39,827 bases of DNA from Thermodesulfovibrionales bacterium (lineage in GTDB: Bacteria; Nitrospirota; Thermodesulfovibrionia; Thermodesulfovibrionales; Dissulfurispiraceae), in the NCBI GenBank assembly GCA_026416735.1, contig JAOAEO010000003.1:1-39827 (forward strand), in the 5' to 3' direction. The translations under genes were made by a program, and so were the position numbers. Positions within the stretch are counted from its first letter, which is position 1; each line of letters opens with the position of its first letter. Of this stretch, positions 27,081 to 35,052 are shown piece after piece. Under the pieces are notes generated by a model, which had not been told where the DNA came from, made no database searches, and saw nothing but the letters and a program-made list of their open reading frames with translations.

Positions 27081-28466
27081 TTATAAATTCCTCTCTAATT
27101 CCGAAAGGACGTTCTCCATTTTCATTCCTCTTGAACCTTTGATCAAGACCAGATCGCCCTCTTTTATGAAGTTAGCTAAAATCTTACCACCCTCAGTCGA
27201 ATCATCTACACCATATCCGATACCTTTAAAATAAGTAAGGGCATATTTCATCCTTTTGCCAACAGCAATAAATATATCTATATTAAGGTCTGAAAGATAT
27301 TTACCCAAATTCTCATGAGCCCTTATGGAGTAGTTCCCCAATTCAAGCATATCGCCTAAAACGGCTATCATCCTATTATATTTCTTCGGAGATATTTGAT
27401 TATAGAAGATTCTGACCATTTCATTAATTGAAGCCTCCATAGAAGAAGGGTTAGCATTATAAACATCGTATAAAAGAGTTGCTCCATTAAGTCTTCTTAT
27501 TTCAAATCTTAGTCGTACACCCTGAAAGGATTCTATACCTCTTTTTATCTCTTCTAAATTCAAACCCATATATAAAGCCGCTGCAGATGCTGCAAGACAG
27601 TTATAAAGATTGAATATTCCAGTAAGTTTAGATTCTACGTCGATCGATCCTTCAATTGCATTTAGACAAAAAGATGTGCAACCTTCACGGAGATCTATAT
27701 TAGTAGCATAGACATCTGAAGGGTGATTAATACCAAAGGTTATAACTTTACCTCTATATCTATCATGAAGCCCTTCCATGAGAAACTTGTCATCATTATT
27801 AACAATCACAGTGCTTACAAAAGGAAGGATTTCGAATTCGGACTCTCTAACTCCTTCTAACGAACCAAAACCCTCGATATGTTCGTAGCCTATATTGGTA
27901 ATAACCGCTATATGAGGCAAAGCTATTCTACAGAGATCTGAGATGTCCCCAGGCTTATTAGTCCCCATCTCTACCAGCAAAATCTCTTTATCTTTATCTA
28001 ATTGACACATGCAAAGGGGCATACCAATATGATTATTTAAATTACCTTTTGTTTTTAAGATTTTAAAATTCCCCTCCAAAATATCAGCTAATATCTCCTT
28101 AGTAGTAGTCTTTCCATTACTACCGACTACAGCTATAACTTGTCCATTGAATTTCCCCCTCAGAAAAGCTGCTATGTCCTGTAGGGCTCTCAAAGTATTT
28201 TTAACAATTATGTAAGTTTTATCGGTTCCTCGGGGGATGTTATTTTTAAACCATTCCTCCTTTACAACAACTCCACTACCTCTCTTTAAAGCTTCTTTTA
28301 CAAAATCATGCCCATCAAAATTATCTCCCTTTAAAGCTATAAACAACTCTCCATCATTTATAGTTCTTGAATCTATAGAAATACCAGTGAACTCCCTGCA
28401 AGATTCGATAGCCAAGAATCCCTGGGTAGCCTTTATGATATCTTCACTGGTAAATAATATGCCCAT
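27081..28466 (-). CDS. murF: UDP-MurNAc-tripeptide--D-Ala-D-Ala ligase
   Basis: 461 residues. It completes the pentapeptide. The N-terminal domain has GISIDSRTINDGELFIALKG, the P-loop is GSNGKTTTKE, and LVEMGTNKPGDI, NVDD-like NNDDKF and YDVYNANPSSM are conserved. It starts seven bases after murE. Ddl, which makes its D-Ala-D-Ala substrate, is not in the visible cluster. Confidence 0.97.
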   Translation of the reverse strand: MGILFTSEDIIKATQGFLAIESCREFTGISIDSRTINDGELFIALKGDNFDGHDFVKEALKRGSGVVVKEEWFKNNIPRGTDKTYIIVKNTLRALQDIAAFLRGKFNGQVIAVVGSNGKTTTKEILADILEGNFKILKTKGNLNNHIGMPLCMCQLDKDKEILLVEMGTNKPGDISDLCRIALPHIAVITNIGYEHIEGFGSLEGVRESEFEILPFVSTVIVNNDDKFLMEGLHDRYRGKVITFGINHPSDVYATNIDLREGCTSFCLNAIEGSIDVESKLTGIFNLYNCLAASAAALYMGLNLEEIKRGIESFQGVRLRFEIRRLNGATLLYDVYNANPSSMEASINEMVRIFYNQISPKKYNRMIAVLGDMLELGNYSIRAHENLGKYLSDLNIDIFIAVGKRMKYALTYFKGIGYGVDDSTEGGKILANFIKEGDLVLIKGSRGMKMENVLSELERNL

Positions 28467-28473
28467 ATCGATA

Positions 28474-30000
28474 TTACTTCCTTTTCTTAAGAATTGCGTT
28501 TTTCAGCTCAATCGCATCGCTAAATTCAAACTTAACACCTCTAACCTCTTGATAATTCTCATGCCCTTTACCTGCCACTACCAAAATATCTCCACGGGAA
28601 GCCATATTCACTGCCATCTCGATCGCAAGTCTTCGATCTGGAATTATTACATAATTACCTTTCAAGGCACCCCTCTCCATATCTTCAATTATGTCGAGAG
28701 GATCTTCAAATCTTGGATTATCGGTAGTCATTATCACAAAGTCGCTCAAATCTGTTGCAATATTTGCCATCTTCGGGCGTTTTGACTTATCTCTATTACC
28801 TCCGCAACCAAAGACGGTTATAATTTTTTCTTTACCTGACCGAGTATTGTCTTTTAGTAATCTTCTTGCAGTATTAAGAAGTCCCTCCAGAGCATCTGGC
28901 GTATGAGCATAATCGACAATAGCCAAAAAATCCTGTCCTATATCTATTTTATGAAATCTACCTTCTACAGGTTCCATCTGAGCTATAGCCTCTTGTATTA
29001 AACCCATGGGCAACCCCAATGAGAGGGCTACAGAAATACCAGCAAGCATGTTATAGACATTAGGTAACCCGAGTAAATTAGTGCGTACAACTGTCATAGT
29101 TGAGAGTTCCTTTGAAAACTTTTCAAAAATTAACTCAAAAGTACTCCCTCTAAATGTTGTCTTTATATTACATGCCTTTATATTTGCTTCAGGATTATGA
29201 ATACCTATGGTTATAATAGAAGCCAAACTTTTTCTTTCTTCTCTGATCTCTCTATAAAGTCTCTCTCCGTAAGGGTCATCGATATTAATTATAGCAATGC
29301 CACTATCAATTAAGAGTTCAGAAAAGAGTCTCTTCTTAGCCTTATAATAATCTTCCATCGTTTTATGGTAATCCAAATGATCATGGGTTAGATTAGTAAA
29401 TACAGCCACTTTAAACTGAGAATAATCTACTCTTCGCTGAGATAAGGCATGAGAAGAGACCTCCGCTACCGCATAATGGCATCCTTGATCAACCATGCGC
29501 CTCAAAAAAAACTGAAAATCTGAAGCCTGAGGAGTTGTGTGATGAGCCTCGAAAAAATCATTCCCAATATAGTATCCTATAGTACCAATTAAACCAACTC
29601 TATAGCCACTCCTTTCAAAACAATTCTTTACAATGTATGAAGTCGTCGTTTTACCATTGGTACCGGTGATTCCTATTAAAGTTAATTGATTCGAAGGTTT
29701 TTTATAAAAGATATGAGACAATTTAGCGAGAGCGTCTCTGCTATCGGGGACACCAATCCATGTAATATTGCGATGATTATCTATAATATCTATAGATTCA
29801 TTCAATTCATAGGCTACTGCATTAGCACCTCTTCTAATGGCATCTGGAATAAAACGATGTCCGTCGGAATTTTCACCTCTAATGGCTACAAAGAGATCTC
29901 CTTCTTTTACCATTCTTGAATCATAGGTGATACCTCGTATTTCTCCCCTAAGATTACCCGATAGCTGAAACCCATCTAAACAAAAATCCTCAATCTTCAT
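28474..30000 (-). CDS. murE: UDP-MurNAc-tripeptide synthetase, meso-diaminopimelate type
   Basis: 508 residues. It adds the third amino acid of the stem peptide. The P-loop is GTNGKTTT (113-120), with TTPQASDFQFFL and EVSSHALSQRRVD in the substrate region. The DNPR motif (427-430) is the established marker of enzymes adding meso-diaminopimelate rather than lysine, which supports a Gram-negative-type wall. ATG overlaps the ftsI stop as ATGA. Confidence 0.97.
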   Translation of the reverse strand: MKIEDFCLDGFQLSGNLRGEIRGITYDSRMVKEGDLFVAIRGENSDGHRFIPDAIRRGANAVAYELNESIDIIDNHRNITWIGVPDSRDALAKLSHIFYKKPSNQLTLIGITGTNGKTTTSYIVKNCFERSGYRVGLIGTIGYYIGNDFFEAHHTTPQASDFQFFLRRMVDQGCHYAVAEVSSHALSQRRVDYSQFKVAVFTNLTHDHLDYHKTMEDYYKAKKRLFSELLIDSGIAIINIDDPYGERLYREIREERKSLASIITIGIHNPEANIKACNIKTTFRGSTFELIFEKFSKELSTMTVVRTNLLGLPNVYNMLAGISVALSLGLPMGLIQEAIAQMEPVEGRFHKIDIGQDFLAIVDYAHTPDALEGLLNTARRLLKDNTRSGKEKIITVFGCGGNRDKSKRPKMANIATDLSDFVIMTTDNPRFEDPLDIIEDMERGALKGNYVIIPDRRLAIEMAVNMASRGDILVVAGKGHENYQEVRGVKFEFSDAIELKNAILKKRK

Positions 30001-31703
30001 CTTGTTGATGTAACTAAAATATTTTTATCTTTTACATCGTCTCGAGGAACCTCTAAATATGAGAGGGCATCATTCGCAATCTTTCTAAAGATAGGTGCAG
30101 CCACTATACCACCATAAATATGGCCCTTCGGATCATGAACAACAACAATTAAAGCTATCTTCGGTTTATCTACTGGGACAAAACCCACAAAGGAACTAAC
30201 ATAATTAATCTTGGAATATCTTTTAGTAATTGGATCAAACTTTTGAGCAGTGCCTGTCTTGCCAGCTACTATGTTTCCATCAACAGAAGCCTCCTTTGCA
30301 GTCCCACCAACCTCTGTAACTGTAGTTAATATAGATTTAAACTCCATCGTTGTTTCTTCTCTCAAGACTCTTTTTGTCTCAGGAACCGCCTTATAAAGTG
30401 TAACTCCCTCAGGGGATTGAATCTCCGAGACTAAATAGGGTTTTACAAGTAGACCTCCGTTTGCAATTACCGAATATGCCCTCAATATTTGTAAAGGAGT
30501 AGCAGCTACCTCTTGACCAATTGCAATGGAACCAATAGACATACCTGACCATTTAGCTGGTGGTCTTACCCATCCCGATACCTCACCTATTATATCGATT
30601 CCTGTCTTTTCCCCAAAACCAAATTTCTTTATGTATTCATAAAGCCTCTCTTTACCAAGAGATAAAGCTATCTTTATTGTCCCTACATTAGAAGACTTCT
30701 GTATCACCTCTTGAAAAGTGAGAACACCATGCCTGTGGACATCTTTGATTCTCTTACCACCGACCTCTATATAACCTGCCGAACAATCATATCTTATATT
30801 AGGTTTAACTAACCCCTCTTCTAATGCCGCAGCGCCAACTATTATTTTAAAGGTTGAGCCAGGTTCATAGCAATCAGTTATAGCTCGATTCTTCCTCATA
30901 TCGGCTTTTACAGTAGCTGGATTATTAAGATTGAAGGAAGGACTATTAGCCATCGCTAATATCTCACCTGTGAAAGGATCCATCATTATGGCAGAAGCAT
31001 AAGAGGCTCTCCACTGTCGAACGGCTTCATCGAGATTCCTTTCTAAAATAAATTGAAGCCCCTCATCTATAGTTAGAATAATATTATTGCCTCTAATCTC
31101 TCTCAATACCCCCTTTGAGAGAAGATTCCCTTTGGCATCCCTATAATATGATACAGTTGCTTGATTTACAGCCGTTAGTTCTCTATCATATTTACTCTCG
31201 ATTCCTTCAATCCCCTTGTTATCGATATCGACATAGCCGATCAGATGGGAGGCTAAACTGCCCTTTGGATAAAATCTCTTGCTTTCAGTAATTAAACCCA
31301 CTCCCTTTATCTTGGAATTCTTAATTTTCTCAGCAATTTCAGGAGAAACCTTTCGCTCAATCCAGCTGAATTTAGAATTTGCTTTGAGTTTAGACAAAAC
31401 TGTTTCTCTATCTTTGCCCATAATCGTAGATAATTCTGTAGCAACTTTATGGATCTGGGATTCTCCTATTTCAGAAGGATTGCAATATATCGATTCCATA
31501 TCGACGTTTATAGCAAGTTCTCTACCCTTTCTATCGAAGATGAGACCTCTCTTTATCGGGATTTCTTCTATTTTGATCTGCTGCATCTTTGCCATCTGAA
31601 CATATAAAGAGTGATTTAACAACATAATATCAACAAGTCTTATTACTACGGCCAGAAAAACAGAAGAGATAAGACAAGCAATAATTATTAACCTCGTTCT
31701 CAC
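29997..31703 (-). CDS. ftsI: Septal penicillin-binding protein FtsI (class B PBP)
   Basis: 568 residues. One N-terminal membrane anchor (LIIIACLISSVFLAVVIRLV) is followed by the dimerisation/pedestal domain and a transpeptidase domain with motifs STFK (Ser283, Lys286), SSN (337-339) and KTG (482-484). It cross-links septal peptidoglycan with FtsW. No PASTA domain follows, so it is FtsI-like rather than SpoVD-like in length. GTG start with AGGAT four bases upstream. A 104-base gap separates it from ftsL, the largest inside the operon. Confidence 0.96.
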   Translation of the reverse strand: MRTRLIIIACLISSVFLAVVIRLVDIMLLNHSLYVQMAKMQQIKIEEIPIKRGLIFDRKGRELAINVDMESIYCNPSEIGESQIHKVATELSTIMGKDRETVLSKLKANSKFSWIERKVSPEIAEKIKNSKIKGVGLITESKRFYPKGSLASHLIGYVDIDNKGIEGIESKYDRELTAVNQATVSYYRDAKGNLLSKGVLREIRGNNIILTIDEGLQFILERNLDEAVRQWRASYASAIMMDPFTGEILAMANSPSFNLNNPATVKADMRKNRAITDCYEPGSTFKIIVGAAALEEGLVKPNIRYDCSAGYIEVGGKRIKDVHRHGVLTFQEVIQKSSNVGTIKIALSLGKERLYEYIKKFGFGEKTGIDIIGEVSGWVRPPAKWSGMSIGSIAIGQEVAATPLQILRAYSVIANGGLLVKPYLVSEIQSPEGVTLYKAVPETKRVLREETTMEFKSILTTVTEVGGTAKEASVDGNIVAGKTGTAQKFDPITKRYSKINYVSSFVGFVPVDKPKIALIVVVHDPKGHIYGGIVAAPIFRKIANDALSYLEVPRDDVKDKNILVTSTR

Positions 31704-31807
31704 AATATCCTTTTAGCCTTGAATTAAAGGGGTTTTTACAATAAATCAGTCCTTCTGAGATCTTAAATTCTGTCAACTTCAGACTATAACCAATACGCTG
31801 AGCGCCT

Positions 31808-32158
31808 TCATTTAATCGAAGTTTTACTCTCAGTGGGATATGAAGCAGGTAGTGGTTCTGGTTGATCGATGGTCCTCACATAGATAATCTTTTTCCGATC
31901 AGGAAAATAAAATCCTTCACCTTTTGCGTTGGCTCCTTTAATATTCCCGATGGATGCAAGACTTACCTTTGCCATAAGAAGATACTTCTTTTCTTTTAAG
32001 AGTTCTACCTTCTTTTTTTCGAGTTTGCTTATCCTATATTCTATATTTGTAAAGGTACTCTTTTGCGTTAGTATTAAAAAGATAGAGGATATTAGAAGAA
32101 CCATTAGAAAAGATTTAAATAGAAACCAATAAAAATTTCTTTTCCTTCTCTTTCTCAT
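31808..32158 (-). CDS. ftsL: FtsL-like division protein
   Basis: 116 residues. It has a basic N-terminus (MRKRRKRNFYW), one membrane segment (SFLMVLLISSIFLILT), then a short charged coiled-coil-like stretch (YRISKLEKKKVELLKEKKYL) and an extended C-terminus with DRKKIIYV. This is the bitopic layout of FtsL, which links FtsB/FtsQ to FtsWI. Sequence identity in FtsL is always low; position between rsmH and ftsI carries much of the assignment. The start overlaps the rsmH stop (ATGA). Confidence 0.8.
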   Translation of the reverse strand: MRKRRKRNFYWFLFKSFLMVLLISSIFLILTQKSTFTNIEYRISKLEKKKVELLKEKKYLLMAKVSLASIGNIKGANAKGEGFYFPDRKKIIYVRTIDQPEPLPASYPTESKTSIK

Positions 32159-33027
32159 ACCTTCTCACCTACTCTTAATTTTGCACTTCTACTGGAAGGA
32201 TTAATTAACCTCTCTTCTATTGAGGGAAGAATAGGTTTTTTCGTTATTACCACCATTTTCTTAGTAGAGGCGTAATCCTTTAAAAAATTCTTCACAATCC
32301 TGTCCTCAAGAGAATGATAAGAAATAACACAAAGCCTGCCACCGCTATTTAGCAATTCATAAGCCTCAATAAGTCCCCTTTGAAGACATTTGAGCTCTTC
32401 GTTAACTTCAATCCTTAGAGCTTGAAATACCTTTGTTGCTGGATGCAGTCTACCTCTACGAACATAAATCCTCTCCACGAGGGAGGCTAATTCTTTGCAG
32501 GTATTGATGCCATCTCTTTCTCTCTTTTTGACGATTGCCCTTGCAATTCTTTTAGCGTGGGATTCCTCCCCAAACTCCTTAAAAATCCGTTCGAGCTCCC
32601 TTTGTGGATATCTATTAACGATCTCCCAAGCATCGAGCTTTTGTGAAGTATCCATCCTCATATCTAACCTCGCATCAGACAAAAAACTAAACCCTCTATC
32701 TAATTCCTTTAGTTGGAATAGAGAAACTCCAAGGTCAAATAAAATCCCATCCGCTTTGTCAATGCCTATACCTCTAATCAGCTCTTTTAAACTGGCAAAA
32801 TTACCCTTTATTATTCTAAACCTCGAATCCTTTATGCTCTCTGAAAGATACTTTACCGCCTCGCTATCTCTATCGATCCCAACTAAAAAGCCTTTATTAT
32901 TGAGTTTTGATAAAATCGCTCTTGAGTGTCCACCAAAACCAGCTGTAGCATCTATATAAACACCCTCTTCCTTAATTACTAAAAATTCAACAACCTCCTT
33001 AACTAAAACTGCCCTATGGATCTCCAC
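32155..33027 (-). CDS. rsmH: 16S rRNA (cytosine-1402 N4) methyltransferase
   Basis: 290 residues. It methylates C1402 in the decoding centre of 16S rRNA with SAM. The SAM motif YIDATAGFGGHSRAIL is near residue 25; GILFDLGVSLFQL, RGFSFLSDARLDMRMD and VISYHSLEDRIVKNF are the family's conserved blocks. GTG start with AGGTT just upstream. Formerly called mraW. Confidence 0.97.
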   Translation of the reverse strand: MEIHRAVLVKEVVEFLVIKEEGVYIDATAGFGGHSRAILSKLNNKGFLVGIDRDSEAVKYLSESIKDSRFRIIKGNFASLKELIRGIGIDKADGILFDLGVSLFQLKELDRGFSFLSDARLDMRMDTSQKLDAWEIVNRYPQRELERIFKEFGEESHAKRIARAIVKKRERDGINTCKELASLVERIYVRRGRLHPATKVFQALRIEVNEELKCLQRGLIEAYELLNSGGRLCVISYHSLEDRIVKNFLKDYASTKKMVVITKKPILPSIEERLINPSSRSAKLRVGEKV

Positions 33028-33041
33028 AGAACCTAAAATAT

Positions 33042-33233
33042 TTAAAGCCCTTTTGATTCATTGCCCATCTCTTCTATAATCCTCTTTTGAACTAAAAGCA
33101 TCTCTTCAACCGCCTTCTCAAAAAAGGACCTGCCGACTCTATGGAAAGGATACTCAAAGACTTGGGAATCTCTAACGATATCTTTCTTCTCCTCCTTTAC
33201 TTCATGGAGCACGTTAACCCCCTTAAATGCCAT
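33042..33233 (-). CDS. Unknown 63-residue protein between mraZ and rsmH
   Basis: Fills the space between mraZ and rsmH: its ATG lies inside the 3' end of mraZ (11-base overlap) and its stop is 14 bases before the rsmH GTG. The product is charged and soluble: VLHEVKEEKKDIVRDSQVFE, YPFHRVGRSFFEKAVEEML, then LVQKRIIEEMGNESKGL, probably helical. I do not recognise a family. GAGGC is about 13 bases upstream of the ATG, somewhat far. Tight packing in the operon argues for a real gene; lack of known homology argues for caution. Confidence 0.55.
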   Translation of the reverse strand: MAFKGVNVLHEVKEEKKDIVRDSQVFEYPFHRVGRSFFEKAVEEMLLVQKRIIEEMGNESKGL

Positions 33234-33678
33234 AACTTATCAGTTTTGCCTCGAAATCCTTTTTATCTATTTTTGAAGGATCGGCTACTGCATCCCACTC
33301 AGTCTTCTCCCATATCTCAATCTTGTCTATCTGACCCACTATAACAACCTCATTATTAATATTTGCATCCCGTCTTTGCTCATAGGGAATAAGGACCCTG
33401 CCTTGCTTATCTAAGGTCACTTCAGCCGCAGAAGCGACAACCCTTCTCAAAAAAAACTTAACGGCTTCATCCATTTTCGGTAAATTTCTTATCTTCTCTT
33501 CGAGACGCATCCACTCCTCTGAGGGATAAAGGTGTAAACATCTGTCAAAGGCAGAATTGGTTATGTACAGTTTATCTGTGTTATATTTCTTATAGAGAAC
33601 TTCCCTCAAAGGGATAGGCAACATAATTCTGCCCTTTGAGTCTAAAGTGTGATAATATTTACCGATAAAGGAGGGCAT
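33223..33678 (-). CDS. mraZ: Transcriptional regulator MraZ
   Basis: 151 residues, with two SpoVT/AbrB-like swapped-hairpin domains: GKYYHTLDSKGRIMLPIPLRE in the first and AEVTLDKQGRVLIPYEQRR in the second. MraZ forms ring-shaped oligomers and binds short repeats in its own promoter, controlling the dcw operon. It is the first gene of the cluster, and matching repeats lie directly upstream. ATG at 33678 gives the expected N-terminus. Confidence 0.97.
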   Translation of the reverse strand: MPSFIGKYYHTLDSKGRIMLPIPLREVLYKKYNTDKLYITNSAFDRCLHLYPSEEWMRLEEKIRNLPKMDEAVKFFLRRVVASAAEVTLDKQGRVLIPYEQRRDANINNEVVIVGQIDKIEIWEKTEWDAVADPSKIDKKDFEAKLISYGI

Positions 33679-33684
33679 ATATTT

Positions 33685-33701
33685 CCACTTTTTACCACTT
33701 T
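33685..33701 (-). promoter_or_regulatory. Two MraZ boxes upstream of mraZ
   Basis: Read on the minus strand, AAAGTGG-TAA-AAAGTGG: two identical heptamers with a period of ten bases. This agrees with the AAAGTG-type repeat described for MraZ in Mollicutes. They lie between the -10 and the mraZ ATG, roughly from +1 to +17 of the predicted transcript, and the proximal box ends seven bases from the start codon, so it may also serve as a poor SD. MraZ binding could thus block both initiation and translation. Confidence 0.75.
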
Positions 33702-33708
33702 TTTCTAC

Positions 33709-33737
33709 ATGATATAATTATTTAAGATATAAGTCAA
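33709..33737 (-). promoter_or_regulatory. Promoter of the mraZ (dcw) operon
   Basis: On the minus strand: -35 TTGACT (33732-33737), exactly 17 bases, then -10 TATCAT (33709-33714). Each differs from the sigma-70 consensus by one base. The predicted transcript starts near 33702, about 24 bases before the mraZ ATG. No comparable promoter was found further down the cluster, so this probably drives most of it. Confidence 0.75.
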
Positions 33738-33756
33738 GAGAAATTTTATGACCCAA

Positions 33757-33762
33757 TATAAT
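33757..33762 (+). promoter_or_regulatory. -10 element for the bioF-like gene
   Basis: Perfect TATAAT on the plus strand, 61 bases before the ATG; the -35 (TCAAGA at 17 bases) is poor. It lies back-to-back with the mraZ promoter in the 145-base intergenic region, and the start of transcription would fall inside the adjacent inverted repeat. Confidence 0.5.
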
Positions 33763-33763
33763 G

Positions 33764-33787
33764 TAGTATGGTCAAAAAGTCATACTA
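33764..33787. promoter_or_regulatory. Inverted repeat downstream of the bioF -10 (possible operator)
   Basis: TAGTATG (33764-33770) and CATACTA (33781-33787) are exact reverse complements separated by ten bases. The position, starting two bases after the -10, is typical of a repressor site. It does not resemble the BirA, BioR or BioQ site patterns I know. Confidence 0.4.
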
Positions 33788-33823
33788 AATATTGAATCTT
33801 ATATTCTCATTTGCAAGTCTTCT

Positions 33824-35044
33824 ATGTTTAAAGAGGAAATCGAAAAACTAATACAAAAAAAGCTTTTAAGGGTAATAAAAGACAGAAACGCTTATAGAGA
33901 ACACTTCTATAAAGAAGACGCTTTAGATAAATCTTTCCCCTTTGATTTTAAGTCAAAGAGTTTATCTCATATATTAATAGAGGGGCAGAAATTTGTTAAT
34001 TTTTCTTCAAATGATTATTTAGGTCTTTCGCACAATCAAAGAGTAATTGAAGCCGTTAAAGAAGTTATCGAAATATTTGGTATAGGAGCTGGTGCCTCGC
34101 GGCTCCTTTCGGGTGGGACAGAATTACACCAAGAACTGGAAAAGAAAGTAGCAAAATTTAAAGGAACCGAAGCTGCGTTAATTTTCAATTCTGGATATAC
34201 TCTAAACACAAGTGTCATTCCTGCCATAAGTGATGAAAAGTCAGTCATTTTTAGTGATGAACTTAATCATGCCAGTATCATCGATGGCTGTAGGCTAAGC
34301 GCAGCAAAAAAGATTATTTATAGACACACTGATATGAACCACCTCTCTGAATTGATAAAAAAAGAAGAAGGCAGAAGAAAGATCGTAATTACAGATACAG
34401 TCTTTAGTATGGATGGAGATATTGCTCCTCTAAAAGACTTATATAACATTTGCCTTGAAAACGATGCTATTTTATACTTAGACGATGCCCATGGCACAGG
34501 AGTACTTGGCAATGGTCGGGGAGCTCTATACCATTTTGGGCTTAACCCAACAAATTGGATAATTCAAATGGGCACCTTCTCTAAAGCTTTAGGGTCCTTT
34601 GGAGCTTTCATAGCTGCCGATAAAGAGATAATAAAATGGCTAATAAACAAAAGTAGGGGGTTGATCTTTTCTACTGCATTACCCGCTACCATTGTGGCAG
34701 CTTCTATTAAAGCATTGGAGATCGTTGAGAGCGACTTCTCCTTGATCGACTCTTTGTGGGAAAACCGACAACGGCTCTTTAACGGATTGAAAAAATTAGG
34801 ATTCAACACCCTCAAGAGCCAAACACCTATTATACCTTTAGTACCTCCCCATCTATATTCGGAGGATGCCGTTGAGAATGTGAACATATTGTCAGAAATG
34901 CTTAGAAAAAAACATATTTATGCGCCAGGAATCAGACCACCTACAGTAAAAATACCAAGGATAAGGTTTTCTGTCACGGCAGCCCATACATCTGAAGAGA
35001 TCGACTATCTGTTAAAGAGCTTAACGGAACTTAAGCTGAGGTAA
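33824..35044 (+). CDS. bioF: 8-amino-7-oxononanoate synthase-like PLP enzyme
   Basis: 406 residues, alpha-oxoamine synthase family (AONS, KBL, ALAS, SPT), which condenses an amino acid with an acyl-thioester. Core motifs: NFSSNDYLGLSHNQRVIEA, GAGASRLLSGGTELHQELE, FSDELNHASIIDGCRLS, DDAHGTGVLGNGRG and the PLP lysine in GTFSKALGSFGAF (Lys254). The pattern fits BioF best, but no other biotin gene is visible, and KBL or a related enzyme is possible. It is divergent from mraZ and convergent with pcm. No clear SD before the ATG. Confidence 0.85.
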   Translation: MFKEEIEKLIQKKLLRVIKDRNAYREHFYKEDALDKSFPFDFKSKSLSHILIEGQKFVNFSSNDYLGLSHNQRVIEAVKEVIEIFGIGAGASRLLSGGTELHQELEKKVAKFKGTEAALIFNSGYTLNTSVIPAISDEKSVIFSDELNHASIIDGCRLSAAKKIIYRHTDMNHLSELIKKEEGRRKIVITDTVFSMDGDIAPLKDLYNICLENDAILYLDDAHGTGVLGNGRGALYHFGLNPTNWIIQMGTFSKALGSFGAFIAADKEIIKWLINKSRGLIFSTALPATIVAASIKALEIVESDFSLIDSLWENRQRLFNGLKKLGFNTLKSQTPIIPLVPPHLYSEDAVENVNILSEMLRKKHIYAPGIRPPTVKIPRIRFSVTAAHTSEEIDYLLKSLTELKLR

Positions 35045-35052
35045 ACCTTATT

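Noticed and set aside
31771-31776. Exact TTGACA as an internal dcw promoter
   Set aside because: No acceptable -10 at 16-18 bases; kept only as a note on the ftsL-ftsI gap.
32495-32959. Long 154-codon plus-strand frame inside rsmH
   Set aside because: Opposite-strand shadow of a conserved gene, low-complexity Ser/Leu-rich product, no SD.
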